In this document: positions 55,524 through 63,892 of the stretch, in pieces
Position numbering within the stretch: position 1 is the stretch's first letter
Layout of the letters: each line of letters opens with the position of its first letter
Origin: Clostridium simiarum
GTDB taxonomy: Bacteria; Bacillota; Clostridia; Clostridiales; Clostridiaceae
Direction: 5' to 3'
Length of the DNA: 64,000 nt
NCBI RefSeq assembly: GCF_018919175.1
Contig: NZ_JAHLQL010000001.1
Coordinates: 744,001 to 808,000, forward strand
Notes under the pieces: generated by a model
Told to the model about the DNA's origin: nothing
Seen by the model: the letters and a program-made list of their open reading frames with translations, nothing else
The model's database searches: none
Position numbers and translations under genes: made by a program

Positions 55524-56678
55524 CTAATTCATACTAATTTTATCTATGCTATTCAGCGCCTTACTTATAAGTTCTTCCTCCTTAGTAAGAGATATCCTGA
55601 AATGTCCAAATCCAAGCTTTCCAAATACATATCCTGGTGTAACCACTATGCCCCTTTCTACAAGTAGCTTATTACAAAATTCATCTGTTGTATAGCCTTT
55701 AGGTACTTTACACCAAATGTAAAAGGTTCCCTGTCCTTTGAAGTACTCTAATCCTTTCTCTTTTAAAATATTCTCAGCCAAAATTTTTCTTCTATAATAT
55801 ATATGGTTTATATGTTCTATATAATGCTCACAATCTTTTATTGCTTTTAATGCAGCATATTGTATAGGAATAAATTGACCTGAGTCTATATTGCTTTTAA
55901 CCTTCAATAAAGCTTTTATAATATTTTTATCACCAGCTACATAAGCTATCCTATATCCTGTCATGCTAAAAGCTTTAGAGAAACTACCAAATTCAATACA
56001 ATTTTCTATCCCCCCCATAAGTATAGATAACTTTTTCTTATTATTTTGAACTATCTCCTTATAAGCCCCGTCATTACATAAAACTATATTGTATTCTCTG
56101 CACATTTTTTTTACTTCCCATAGAAAGTCTTCTTTTAAAATAGCTCCTGTAGGATTATTGGGATAATTAATAATCATAAGCTTTGCTACTTTCTTAATAT
56201 TTTCAGGAATTGTATTTAATCTAGGAAAATAACCTCTTTCCTCTATAAGAGGTGTTTTATATGGAATTACCCCCCAAAGCCTGCTACAAGCCTCATAGGC
56301 TGGATAAGAAGGTTCTGGTAAAATAATATGATCTGATATATCACAAGTTGCTGGTATTATATTGCTTAATCCTTCTTTTGATCCCACCAGTATTAATATT
56401 TCATCCTTTTCTAACTCTACATTATAATTAACTTTATAATATTTAGCAATCTGTTCTTTTAATTCAAAAATTCCTTCACTTACTGGGTAGTTATGATATT
56501 TTTCATAACTTAAAGCCTCTATAAGAGCCTCATTAACTTCCTTAGGTGGAGATAGATCCGGATCCCCTATGCCAAGATCTATTATATCTTTGCCTTTTGC
56601 GCTAACTTCTCTTTTTAGCGTTTCAATCTTATTAAAATGATATTCTTGAAGATTTACTATCCTATTATTTATTTTCAA
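55524..56678 (-). CDS. Class I/II pyridoxal-phosphate aminotransferase (LL-diaminopimelate aminotransferase-like)
   Basis: A 384-residue fold-type I aminotransferase. The PLP lysine is Lys235 in SFSKAFSMTGYR; DIIDLGIGDPDLSPP and NYPNNPTGA mark the DapL/MalY-like branch. DapL makes LL-diaminopimelate directly from tetrahydrodipicolinate, but close relatives act on aspartate or aromatic amino acids, so the substrate is open. Start is TTG 56678, seven bases after GGAGG. A nested hairpin region separates it from the upstream permease. Confidence 0.85.
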   Translation of the reverse strand: MKINNRIVNLQEYHFNKIETLKREVSAKGKDIIDLGIGDPDLSPPKEVNEALIEALSYEKYHNYPVSEGIFELKEQIAKYYKVNYNVELEKDEILILVGSKEGLSNIIPATCDISDHIILPEPSYPAYEACSRLWGVIPYKTPLIEERGYFPRLNTIPENIKKVAKLMIINYPNNPTGAILKEDFLWEVKKMCREYNIVLCNDGAYKEIVQNNKKKLSILMGGIENCIEFGSFSKAFSMTGYRIAYVAGDKNIIKALLKVKSNIDSGQFIPIQYAALKAIKDCEHYIEHINHIYYRRKILAENILKEKGLEYFKGQGTFYIWCKVPKGYTTDEFCNKLLVERGIVVTPGYVFGKLGFGHFRISLTKEEELISKALNSIDKISMN

Positions 56679-56791
56679 TTGAATTCCTCCAAAATATTAC
56701 TTTTTACCATAATATTCATATTTCAATGTTTTGCTACAAAGCTTTTAAAACTTCTATAATATGCAAAATAATAGAAAGTGTACATAAATAA

Positions 56792-56893
56792 AAAACTCTA
56801 CCTTCTTAATAATATATTAAATAGATATAACTAGAATCTATTAATAATTCTAGTTATATCACAAATTAACATTTACTTAGAATGTAGAGTTTT
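56792..56893 (-). repeat. Nested inverted repeats between permease and aminotransferase genes
   Basis: Outer arms 56792-56801 and 56884-56893 (10 bp, perfect) enclose an inner perfect 14-bp hairpin, 56824-56837 with 56847-56860, loop of 9. It begins just after the permease stop. The outer 3' arm is poor in T, so a terminator with unusual spacing or a processing element is possible. Confidence 0.55.
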
Positions 56894-56910
56894 ATCTTAA
56901 TATCTATATA

Positions 56911-58272
56911 CTATTTTAATCCTGTAAATATTATTTTCAAAATAAATATAATTCCAAGCACTATCATCACAGGAGAAACTTTTTTCTTTTCTTTACTAAA
57001 TATGTTGTTTACTAAATTTATTATTACATAAGATAATATTCCTATAGTTAATCCATCACCTATACTATAAGTTAATGGCATTAAAGCAATGGTTAAAAAA
57101 GCAGGAACTCCTTCTGTAAAATCAGAAAAGTCAATCTTAACTACATTTTCTATCATAAAAAATCCTACTACTATAAGAGCTGGTGCTGTAGCACAAGCTG
57201 GAATTGCTACAAATAATGGTGAAAAAAACATAGCTAGAAGAAATAATATTCCTGTAGTAATAGCTGTAAGTCCTGTTCTTCCCCCTTCAGCTACTCCTGC
57301 TGAGCTTTCCACAAAAGTTGTTACTGTTGAAACGCCAAGTAATGCTCCTAAAGTGGTTCCTACAGCATCTGCTAATAAAGCCCTACCTGCTCTTGGTACT
57401 CTTCCTTCTTCATCTAACATATTTGCCTTTGATGTAACTCCTACTAAAGTACCAACAGTATCAAAGAAATCAACGAACAAAAATGTGAAAACTATAGTAA
57501 TAAATCCCCATATCTTTGATGAATCCATTAAAAATGAAAAATCTAATTTAAAAGCAATTGGTGCTAAAGATTCAAATTTAAAAATTCCCGCTGGTAAAAA
57601 TATTTTATGTAAAGCTGCTGCTTCTGGATTTATCATAGCATAGATCCAAGCCGTCATAGTACTTGCAAAAATTCCAAATAAAATAGCTCCTCTTACTTTC
57701 TTTTTTGAAAGAATTACAATAACCACTAATCCTAAAGAAGCAATTAAAACTGTTGGTGATATAAAATTGCCAAGTCCTACTAAAGTTGCGTCATTCTTTA
57801 TTACCATTCCACTATCAACAAATCCAATAAAGGTTATAAAAAGTCCTATTCCAGCAGTAACAGCTAACTTTAAATTCATAGGAATAGTATTAACAACCAA
57901 TTCTCTTACATTAGTCAATGATAAAACTATAAATATAATACCTTCTATAAATACTGCTGTAAGAGCCACGTGCCAAGGCACATTCATTTTTATTACTACT
58001 GTATATGCAAAGAACGCGTTAAGCCCCATACCAGATGCTAATGCAAAAGGTAAATTCGCATAAAATCCCATCATTATAGTTGCAATACCTGCTGAAAGAC
58101 AAGTAGCCGTAACTAATGCACCTGCTGGCATCCCTGTGGCACTTAAAATTGTTGGGTTAACCGCTATAATATATGCCATGGTTAAAAATGTGGTTATACC
58201 TGCCACTATCTCTTTTTTTACACTTGTATTGTTGTCGGATTTTATTTTGCTAAATTTAAATGATTCTTCCAT
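56911..58272 (-). CDS. NCS2-family guanine/hypoxanthine permease (PbuG-like)
   Basis: About 453 residues with 12-14 hydrophobic segments. The AzgA/PbuG branch is shown by AGITTFLTMAYIIAVNP near the start, GMGLNAFFAYTVV, FVDFFDTVGTLVGV and the ESSAGVAEGGRTGL segment. It imports guanine or hypoxanthine with protons. Start ATG 58272 is six bases after GGGGG; the first ATG lies too close. A guanine-class riboswitch and terminator sit in its leader, which supports the substrate call. Confidence 0.92.
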   Translation of the reverse strand: MEESFKFSKIKSDNNTSVKKEIVAGITTFLTMAYIIAVNPTILSATGMPAGALVTATCLSAGIATIMMGFYANLPFALASGMGLNAFFAYTVVIKMNVPWHVALTAVFIEGIIFIVLSLTNVRELVVNTIPMNLKLAVTAGIGLFITFIGFVDSGMVIKNDATLVGLGNFISPTVLIASLGLVVIVILSKKKVRGAILFGIFASTMTAWIYAMINPEAAALHKIFLPAGIFKFESLAPIAFKLDFSFLMDSSKIWGFITIVFTFLFVDFFDTVGTLVGVTSKANMLDEEGRVPRAGRALLADAVGTTLGALLGVSTVTTFVESSAGVAEGGRTGLTAITTGILFLLAMFFSPLFVAIPACATAPALIVVGFFMIENVVKIDFSDFTEGVPAFLTIALMPLTYSIGDGLTIGILSYVIINLVNNIFSKEKKKVSPVMIVLGIIFILKIIFTGLK

Positions 58273-58337
58273 GTCCATCCCCCTAAATTTAATTATAATT
58301 TTCTTTAAAGTTTTAGTTATATAGTTTAAAAATAAAA

Positions 58338-58375
58338 ATGCCTATATAGATTCCTTGAGGAATCTATATAGGCAT
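58338..58375 (-). terminator. Riboswitch expression-platform terminator
   Basis: Perfect 17-bp stem (58338-58354 with 58359-58375), 4-base loop, and TTTTTATTTTT on the minus strand. It lies about 60 bases after the aptamer and about 65 before the permease. Confidence 0.9.
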
Positions 58376-58432
58376 CATCTCAACAAATAAAAAGTACAAC
58401 TGCAGCTGTAATTGGAGACAATTCTAAAGATT

Positions 58433-58501
58433 CACTCATAGTCAGACATTTATGGTGTCTGGTAGAAACTTTTGATCCTTATCATCAAAATTATATGAGC
58501 T
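58433..58501 (-). ncRNA. Purine riboswitch aptamer, guanine class
   Basis: All key elements are visible in the transcript: P1 (CTCATA arms 58435-58440 and 58494-58499), the J1/2 TATAA, the J2/3 AGTTTCTACC, the P3 loop (CCATAAATG) and J3/1 GACTAT. The base that selects the purine is C (complement of 58441), as in guanine switches; adenine switches have U. Ligand binding should favour the terminator at 58338-58375 and turn off the permease. This class is well established, the assignment is by sequence. Confidence 0.93.
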
Positions 58502-58519
58502 CTACGCTTTACGAATATT

Positions 58520-58548
58520 ATTCTACAACATTAATTAAATATTGTCAA
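58520..58548 (-). promoter_or_regulatory. Strong promoter upstream of the guanine riboswitch
   Basis: On the minus strand, a perfect TTGACA (58548-58543), 17 bases and TAGAAT (58525-58520), about 20 bases before the aptamer. Confidence 0.75.
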
Positions 58549-58633
58549 CATTACGTATGATACTTTTTATTTTTTTATTTTTATTCGTATTTTATAATTG
58601 ATTAATTATATTCACAGAATATATCATTAGATT

Positions 58634-59626
58634 TTAAATATTATTATACAAACCTTTTTCAAAGGTAGCCCTCACCTTATTTATATCATTTGTATGACTT
58701 AAAGTTACCAATAATTTTATTCTAGCCTTTTGTCCTGGAAGATTATCTCCAAATATTACTCCAAGATTTCTTAATTCCTTCCCTCCACCATGGTAGCCAT
58801 AGGAATCAAAAACTCTTCCTTCAAAACATCTAGACACTACTACAACAGCTACACCTTTATTTATAGCTAATCTTATTCCCTCTACCATAAGAGGTGGAAT
58901 ATTTCCTCTTCCCATAGCTTCTACTACAATTCCTTGATTTCCTTGATCTATACAATAATTTATCATTCCAGAATCCATCCCTGCTACGCATTTAATCAAT
59001 GCAACCTTAGCATTTATTTTATCTATAGCTACTGTTTGTTTTTCAACACTGTTTCTATAAAAAATCACTTTATTGTTGTCCACAATTCCGATAGGACCAA
59101 AGTTAGGTGTCTTAAAAGCATTTAAACTCATAGAATTGGATTTAGTAACTTCTGATGCACAATTAAGTTCTCCATTTAAGCATACCAATACCCCTCTATC
59201 TCTTGCTTCTTCAGATATAGCTGTGCAAATGGCTTCCGCTAAATTTGATGGACCATCATATCCTAATTCTGAGCTACTTCTCATAGACCCCGTAAATATT
59301 ACCGGTTTACTAGAGTTAATAGTTAAATCCACAAGATATGCTGTTTCTTCAAGGGAATCAGTACCATGAGTAACCACAACCCCTGTTATATCCTCTCTCT
59401 CTAAAAAAGATTGGATAAACTTTGATAAATCTAACATAATCTCTGGAGTCATGTGAGGTCCAGGCAAAGTAGAAAAATTATGAGATTCTATCTCTGCATA
59501 TTCTTCTATCCCCGTTACCATTGACATTATCTCTTCTCCAGTAAGACTTGGAACTGCTGCTTTTATTCTGGGATCAACTTTCATAGAGATTGTTCCACCA
59601 TTAAAAATAACTGCTACTTTTTTCAT
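58634..59626 (-). CDS. L-asparaginase
   Basis: A 330-residue type I/II asparaginase fold that converts asparagine to aspartate and ammonia. The two catalytic threonines lie in GGTIS (Thr12) and VVTHGTDSLEETAYL (Thr89, with Asp90), and a lysine follows in VTKSNSM. No signal peptide, so cytoplasmic. The ATG at 59626 follows GGGGGGATTTT. It appears to be a single-gene unit between the permease and the small genes at 59.8 kb. Confidence 0.93.
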   Translation of the reverse strand: MKKVAVIFNGGTISMKVDPRIKAAVPSLTGEEIMSMVTGIEEYAEIESHNFSTLPGPHMTPEIMLDLSKFIQSFLEREDITGVVVTHGTDSLEETAYLVDLTINSSKPVIFTGSMRSSSELGYDGPSNLAEAICTAISEEARDRGVLVCLNGELNCASEVTKSNSMSLNAFKTPNFGPIGIVDNNKVIFYRNSVEKQTVAIDKINAKVALIKCVAGMDSGMINYCIDQGNQGIVVEAMGRGNIPPLMVEGIRLAINKGVAVVVVSRCFEGRVFDSYGYHGGGKELRNLGVIFGDNLPGQKARIKLLVTLSHTNDINKVRATFEKGLYNNI

Positions 59627-59768
59627 AAAATCCCCCCATTTTTGAAATAAACACTATACAGATTTTATTTTTCATTTAATACCATCGAATTTCTTCATCT
59701 AACTAAAATCTATTTTACAATAAAGGTGTAATAATTTCATTAAAAATATATATTTCTAAGATAATATA

Positions 59769-59924
59769 TTATCTTTTCATTTTATTATGGATTTTGTTGA
59801 TTCTTTCCTCTGAAAGCCCTGTCATATTTATTATTTCAGTAATTCCAATGCCCTTATCAAGTAATTCCTTAGCTCTTTCCGCAGCTTTTTCGTATTGTCC
59901 CTTATTAAATTTATTCTCATTCAT
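59769..59924 (-). CDS. Small helical protein (51 residues), possible helix-turn-helix
   Basis: A short gene with GGAGG eleven bases before its ATG. The product begins MNENKFNKGQYEKAAERAK and ends with a helix-turn-helix-like ITEIINMTGLSEERINKIHNK, similar in pattern to the short DNA-binding ends of some transposase- and nuclease-associated proteins. It lies 21 bases downstream of the 40-residue gene. I do not recognise a family of known function. The strong ribosome site and clean codon use support it being real. Confidence 0.55.
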   Translation of the reverse strand: MNENKFNKGQYEKAAERAKELLDKGIGITEIINMTGLSEERINKIHNKMKR

Positions 59925-59945
59925 ATAATATATCTCCTCCCTTTA

Positions 59946-60068
59946 TTATTCTGGATTTATGGTTCCTTTTGATTTATGTTTTTTCATCTCTTCTTCATAT
60001 ATGATGTCTACTTTTGGTCTTCTTTCTGAAGTTTTTTTCTTCTTCTTTTTACCTGTAGCATGAGACAT
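59946..60068 (-). CDS. Small basic protein (40 residues)
   Basis: Begins MSHATGKKKKKKTSE, with six lysines in a row, and ends with an acidic/basic helix containing DIIYEEEMKKHK. GGAG lies seven bases before the ATG. It is followed after 21 bases by the 51-residue gene, so the two are likely one transcript. The function is unknown; the basic patch suggests nucleic-acid binding, but this is a guess. Confidence 0.5.
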   Translation of the reverse strand: MSHATGKKKKKKTSERRPKVDIIYEEEMKKHKSKGTINPE

Positions 60069-60187
60069 AATATCACTCCTTTAACTTTTGTTATATATCT
60101 ATTTTCTCCTGAGCCACAGTAATTATTCTAATGAATAGAATCATTGTATTTTTATAATTTTACTAGTTTAAAAAGTTATAACGTAAT

Positions 60188-60236
60188 AAAAAACATAAAA
60201 TCCCTAGCTTCAATGTAGGCAATTTTATGTTTTTTT
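60188..60236 (-). terminator. Terminator after the EFR1-type gene
   Basis: The arms 60188-60201 and 60222-60235 form a 14-bp A/T stem with short inner pairs; the T-rich outer arms work on both strands. It separates the small genes from the EFR1-type gene. Confidence 0.7.
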
Positions 60237-60302
60237 ATGCTGTTTATCTCTATATAAACTTATGTTAAATTATATTATATATGTTAAATGCATAACATAC
60301 GC

Positions 60303-61088
60303 TTACATTTTCTGACTTATTATGTCTTGAATCACTACATCAGGATTATGATAGTTATTATTATTTTTTATTTGAACTCTTCCAAATTTCACTGCACTTT
60401 TAGGGCACCAATGAATACAAGCGAAGCATTGAGTGCAATTCTTCCCCCACTTAGGGAAGTTATCTGACAAGGTTATATTGTTTGTAGGACATACCATATC
60501 ACATATACCACATTTTATACATTTTTCTTCAACACAGCCTTTTCTGTCAACCCTATAAATAGACTTCATAGCCCATGCCATAACCTTACTTAAACCATTC
60601 ATATAACTTTTATATTTACCTTTTATACCTACATTTTTATTCTCTAAGATTATAGAAGCTATTTCTTTTGTACTTTTATTCTCTTTATCTAAAAACTTTT
60701 TCCTATCTTCTTCTGAATTCTTATATATTATGCTATTATCTGGCATGGTTATTGTAAATGCGGAGTTTAATTTATAGTTTTTATCTTTAAGTATGCTATT
60801 CATATTAAACAAAGTATTTCCATCTATTCCACCACAATTAGCTACAGTAAATATATACTTAGCTTTATCTAAATTTATCTTCCCTACGAATTCTTTTACT
60901 ATAGGTGGAATATTTGCGCAATATATAGGAAAAACAAACCCAACCCTTTCAGCTTCACAACTAAAATCTTTTTCGTTTAAAGCTTTTATTATAGGTATAA
61001 TTTCTGTATCTTCAATATTTTTCTTTAAGTCTTTGGCTATTTTTAAAGAGTTTCCTGTACCTGAAAAATAATATATGATGCTTTTCAT
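60303..61088 (-). CDS. EFR1-family flavodoxin/ferredoxin fusion protein
   Basis: A 261-residue electron-transfer protein. The N-terminal flavodoxin-like fold has IYYFSGTGNSLKIA (FMN phosphate loop, residues 5-18) and FPIYCANIPP. The C-terminal part has two cubane motifs: Cys190/193/196/200 and Cys218/221/224/228. The partners of this EFR1 family are unknown. The frame extends 13 codons upstream, but ATG 61088 follows AGGAGGGTGTTTT. It is transcribed from a promoter at 61144-61172. Confidence 0.9.
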   Translation of the reverse strand: MKSIIYYFSGTGNSLKIAKDLKKNIEDTEIIPIIKALNEKDFSCEAERVGFVFPIYCANIPPIVKEFVGKINLDKAKYIFTVANCGGIDGNTLFNMNSILKDKNYKLNSAFTITMPDNSIIYKNSEEDRKKFLDKENKSTKEIASIILENKNVGIKGKYKSYMNGLSKVMAWAMKSIYRVDRKGCVEEKCIKCGICDMVCPTNNITLSDNFPKWGKNCTQCFACIHWCPKSAVKFGRVQIKNNNNYHNPDVVIQDIISQKM

Positions 61089-61143
61089 AAAACACCCTCC
61101 TAGAGTAGCATATTTTGTGGTAATCACATGATAAATAAGACTT

Positions 61144-61172
61144 ATAATATAGATTAATATGTTTTCTTACAA
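61144..61172 (-). promoter_or_regulatory. Candidate promoter for the EFR1-type gene
   Basis: On the minus strand, TTGTAA (61172-61167), 17 bases and TATTAT (61149-61144). Confidence 0.45.
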
Positions 61173-61348
61173 TTCTATTATAACCCTTTTCTATTAAAAA
61201 TTACAAAGTAGAGAAATGTTTATTCCGCATTATTCCTTATGTTGTAATAAATAGCTTTTATTTAATATATAACTTTTTAACAAATCATTCCAAAGCTCTT
61301 CTATAGAAACTATATATAGTTATACCACCTATGATTAAACTTATCTAT

Positions 61349-61377
61349 TTAACATATATTTAACAATTTGGTATATT
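61349..61377 (+). promoter_or_regulatory. Candidate promoter for yedE-tusA-DUF3343
   Basis: On the plus strand, TTAACA, 17 bases and TATATT, about 33 bases before the yedE start. Confidence 0.5.
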
Positions 61378-61409
61378 TAGATTGAATAAGAAAATAAAGG
61401 GGGATATTT

Positions 61410-62507
61410 ATGAAAGAAAAAAAAGGTATTATAATAACCGGAGCCATTGTGGGGATAATATCCGTACTACTTGTGTACTTTGGCAATCCTGTAAATATGG
61501 GTTTATGCATAGCCTGTTTTATAAGGGATACTGCTGGAGCTTTAGGTGTACATAGGGCTGAAGTGGTTCAATACATACGCCCTGAGGTTATAGGCATAGT
61601 TCTTGGCGCATTTATAATGGCATTTTTCAAAAAAGAATTAGACTCCAGAGGGGGTTCTTCACCATTTATAAGGTTTATACTAGGTTTTATAGTAATGGTA
61701 GGTGCTCTCATGTTTTTAGGTTGCCCTTTAAGAATGGTTTTAAGATTAGCAGGGGGAGATTTAAACGCCATCGTTGGACTAGTTGGTTTTGCAGCAGGAA
61801 TTATTGTAGGTATACAATTTTTAAACAAGGGCTTTAGCTTAAAAAGAAATTATAAAACTACAAAACTTGAAAGTTACTTGTTTCCAGCCGTTAATATAGG
61901 ACTATTTGCGTTACTTATAGCAGCTCCCGCATTTATATTCTTTAGTTCCAAAGGACCTGGCTCGTCCCATGCTCCTATCTACATGGCATTAATTGCAGGT
62001 CTTATTGTAGGAGCTCTTGCACAAAGAAGCAGATTATGTATGGTTGGAGGAATTAGAGATTTAATAATGTTTAAAGACAGCTATTTAATATCTGGTTTTA
62101 TTTCTATATTTATATTTGCTCTTATAGGAAATTTAATAATTGGTAAATTTAATATTAGCTTTTTAGATCAACCTGTGGCTCATAACGACGCTTTGTGGAA
62201 CTTTTTAGGAATGTCTTTAGCTGGATGGGCATCAGTTTTATTAGGAGGTTGTCCTTTAAGACAACTAATACTATCTGCTGAAGGAAACATAGACTCTGTT
62301 ATTACTGTTCTAGGGCTATTTGTAGGTTCTGCTTTTGTTCACAACTTTAATTTAGCTTCTAGCGCAAAAGGCCCTACAGCTAATGGAAAAATAGCTGTTA
62401 TAATTGGTTTCATAATTGTACTTTTAATATCTTATATAAATATAGAAAAAGAAACAAAAAAGATTAATATAAAATCGAAAGGGGATGTAAAAGTTGGTGC
62501 AAATTGA
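61410..62507 (+). CDS. yedE: YedE-type (YeeE/YedE) putative selenium/sulfur transport membrane protein
   Basis: A 365-residue protein with around nine to ten membrane helices. It is a tandem repeat: two GCPLR motifs (Cys105 and Cys281) and two other conserved Cys sites, GLCIAC (33, 36) and SRLCMVGG (Cys210). YeeE/YedE proteins carry thiosulfate or selenium compounds; this YedE subgroup is linked to selenium metabolism by gene context. The ATG at 61410 follows GGGGGATATTT. The 3' end overlaps the tusA-like gene by 14 bases. Confidence 0.9.
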   Translation: MKEKKGIIITGAIVGIISVLLVYFGNPVNMGLCIACFIRDTAGALGVHRAEVVQYIRPEVIGIVLGAFIMAFFKKELDSRGGSSPFIRFILGFIVMVGALMFLGCPLRMVLRLAGGDLNAIVGLVGFAAGIIVGIQFLNKGFSLKRNYKTTKLESYLFPAVNIGLFALLIAAPAFIFFSSKGPGSSHAPIYMALIAGLIVGALAQRSRLCMVGGIRDLIMFKDSYLISGFISIFIFALIGNLIIGKFNISFLDQPVAHNDALWNFLGMSLAGWASVLLGGCPLRQLILSAEGNIDSVITVLGLFVGSAFVHNFNLASSAKGPTANGKIAVIIGFIIVLLISYINIEKETKKINIKSKGDVKVGAN

Positions 62508-62700
62508 CGCTAGAGGTATGTCCTGTCCTCAACCTGTATTAATGGCAAAAAAAGCTTTAACTGATTATCCAGAGGGAATAGAAATAATGGTGGATAATAC
62601 TACTGCCAAAAACAATGTAGAACGTTACATGAAACAATCCGGCTATGCTGTCTCAGTAAAAGAGCTAAATGATGATTTTATACTATATGCTAAAAAATAA
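62494..62700 (+). CDS. TusA/SirA-like sulfur carrier (YedF N-terminal type)
   Basis: A 68-residue sulfur-relay protein. The active-site motif MSCPQPVLMAKKA has the reactive cysteine at position 11 and the CPxP signature. YedF proteins normally carry an extra C-terminal domain; here only the TusA part is present. The start is TTG 62494, nine bases after GGGG; GTG 62497 is possible. It overlaps yedE and precedes a DUF3343 gene, so it likely passes sulfur or selenium delivered by YedE. Confidence 0.9.
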   Translation: MVQIDARGMSCPQPVLMAKKALTDYPEGIEIMVDNTTAKNNVERYMKQSGYAVSVKELNDDFILYAKK

Positions 62701-62704
62701 TACT

Positions 62705-62941
62705 ATGAAATATATTTCTTTATTTTATACTCATTCAGGAGCTATAAAATTCAGTAATGTATTGAAAAAAAAAGAAATAAATCATAAAATATTACCAACC
62801 CCTAGAAAGCTCAGCTCTAACTGCGGCATAAGCATAGAATTTGATTATGAAAAAAATATAAACTCTATAATAATGGACGATATAGAAAAAGTTTTTTTAA
62901 TTAAAGATACAGACTATGAAATAGTATATAAATCTGAATAG
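62705..62941 (+). CDS. DUF3343 putative Se/S carrier-like protein
   Basis: About 78 residues. DUF3343 members are small proteins next to YedE/YedF and other selenium genes. YTHSGAIKFSNVLKKKEI and KILPTPRKLSSNCGISIEF match, with the conserved Cys40. Starts at 62669 and 62687 are open, but ATG 62705 matches family starts. No strong ribosome site is visible; it is probably coupled to the tusA-like gene that ends 4 bases before. Confidence 0.85.
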   Translation: MKYISLFYTHSGAIKFSNVLKKKEINHKILPTPRKLSSNCGISIEFDYEKNINSIIMDDIEKVFLIKDTDYEIVYKSE

Positions 62942-62954
62942 GGCTATAAAATTT

Positions 62955-63004
62955 GTCCTAATTCAAAGATATGATTAATTATAAATGCCTCTTTGAATTA
63001 GGAC
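62955..63004 (+). repeat. Inverted repeat after the yedE cassette
   Basis: Perfect 14-bp arms, 62955-62968 and 62991-63004, around a 22-base loop. No T-run follows, so it is more a stabilising or processing hairpin than a typical terminator. Confidence 0.5.
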
Positions 63005-63154
63005 CTAATTATATACTAATTATCTAGTTTAAATTCACATTATAATTTTTTAATCAAAACATAATTAACTAAAAAATCATAGCACCTAAGAAAAAGTTCA
63101 TTTATCTATTTCTTATGATTTAAATGAAAAATCTTGAATAAGTAAGTGAAATTT

Positions 63155-63856
63155 CTACTTTTCTTTTTTCATCTCTATAACTATAATGTGAGATTTTTCT
63201 TTTGATTTTATAAGCAACTTTTCTTCTATTATTTCCATGGCATCTTTTTCTTTTAAAATCACCTCATTTATCTCTGCTATTCCTTCTATCTGTACTAAAT
63301 AAGCTTGCCTTCCATCTTTCACATGAAAATCTATTTCTTCATTTTCTTCTAATTCTAAAACGTAAAAATTAGCATCTTGATTTATTTTTATAGGAGCCTC
63401 GCCTAATTTTCCTGAAACTATATGTAACCACTTGTTCTTTCTATCCTCCCAATGGAACATATAGTCACCATAACTCGGCTCATAGCCCTTTTTATCTGGC
63501 ATTATCCAAATTTGTAGTAGTCTTGCTGTATCCTCTCCATAATTATGCTCACTATGAAGGACACCAGTGCCAGCACTCATATATTGTACCTGACCTCTTT
63601 CTATGGTTCTTTTATTACCCATACTATCACCATGAGTTAATTGTCCATTTACCACATAAGATATTATCTCCATATCTCTATGTCCATGAGTATCAAATCC
63701 ATTATTAGATTTTATTAAATCATCGTTTAATACTCTTAGAACTCCAAAATTAATATTATGAGAATTATAATATTCTGCAAAGGAAAAATGAAATAAACTC
63801 TTTAACCACCCTAAATCACTACTCCCCATGTTTTTGCTATCTATTTTTTTTATCAT
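63155..63856 (-). CDS. Pirin family protein (YhaK/quercetinase-like)
   Basis: A 233-residue bicupin. The metal ligands of the N-terminal cupin are His57 and His59 in GFDTHGHRDMEI and His101 and Glu103 in GVLHSEHN, as in quercetinase-active bacterial pirins. The second cupin appears without ligands. Its physiological role is unknown. The ATG at 63856 follows GGAGGATGTCTA. It is transcribed from its own promoter at 63893-63920 and seems a single-gene unit. Confidence 0.92.
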   Translation of the reverse strand: MIKKIDSKNMGSSDLGWLKSLFHFSFAEYYNSHNINFGVLRVLNDDLIKSNNGFDTHGHRDMEIISYVVNGQLTHGDSMGNKRTIERGQVQYMSAGTGVLHSEHNYGEDTARLLQIWIMPDKKGYEPSYGDYMFHWEDRKNKWLHIVSGKLGEAPIKINQDANFYVLELEENEEIDFHVKDGRQAYLVQIEGIAEINEVILKEKDAMEIIEEKLLIKSKEKSHIIVIEMKKEK

Positions 63857-63892
63857 TAGACATCCTCCTTTTTAAGGTTTTTTTGAAACTTT

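Larger units (their letters stand above)
61089..61409. other. Divergent promoter region, EFR1 gene and yedE
   Basis: About 320 bases without a gene. It holds one candidate promoter on each strand (61144-61172 minus, 61349-61377 plus). I see no riboswitch, operator palindrome or SECIS-like element. Confidence 0.55.

Noticed and set aside
57089..57643. A 184-codon open frame antisense to the purine permease
   Set aside because: Hydrophobic codons of the permease read in reverse; no start signal or neighbour.
61089..61409. A selenocysteine insertion element or riboswitch before yedE
   Set aside because: No in-frame UGA with a following stem-loop and no known aptamer core was found.
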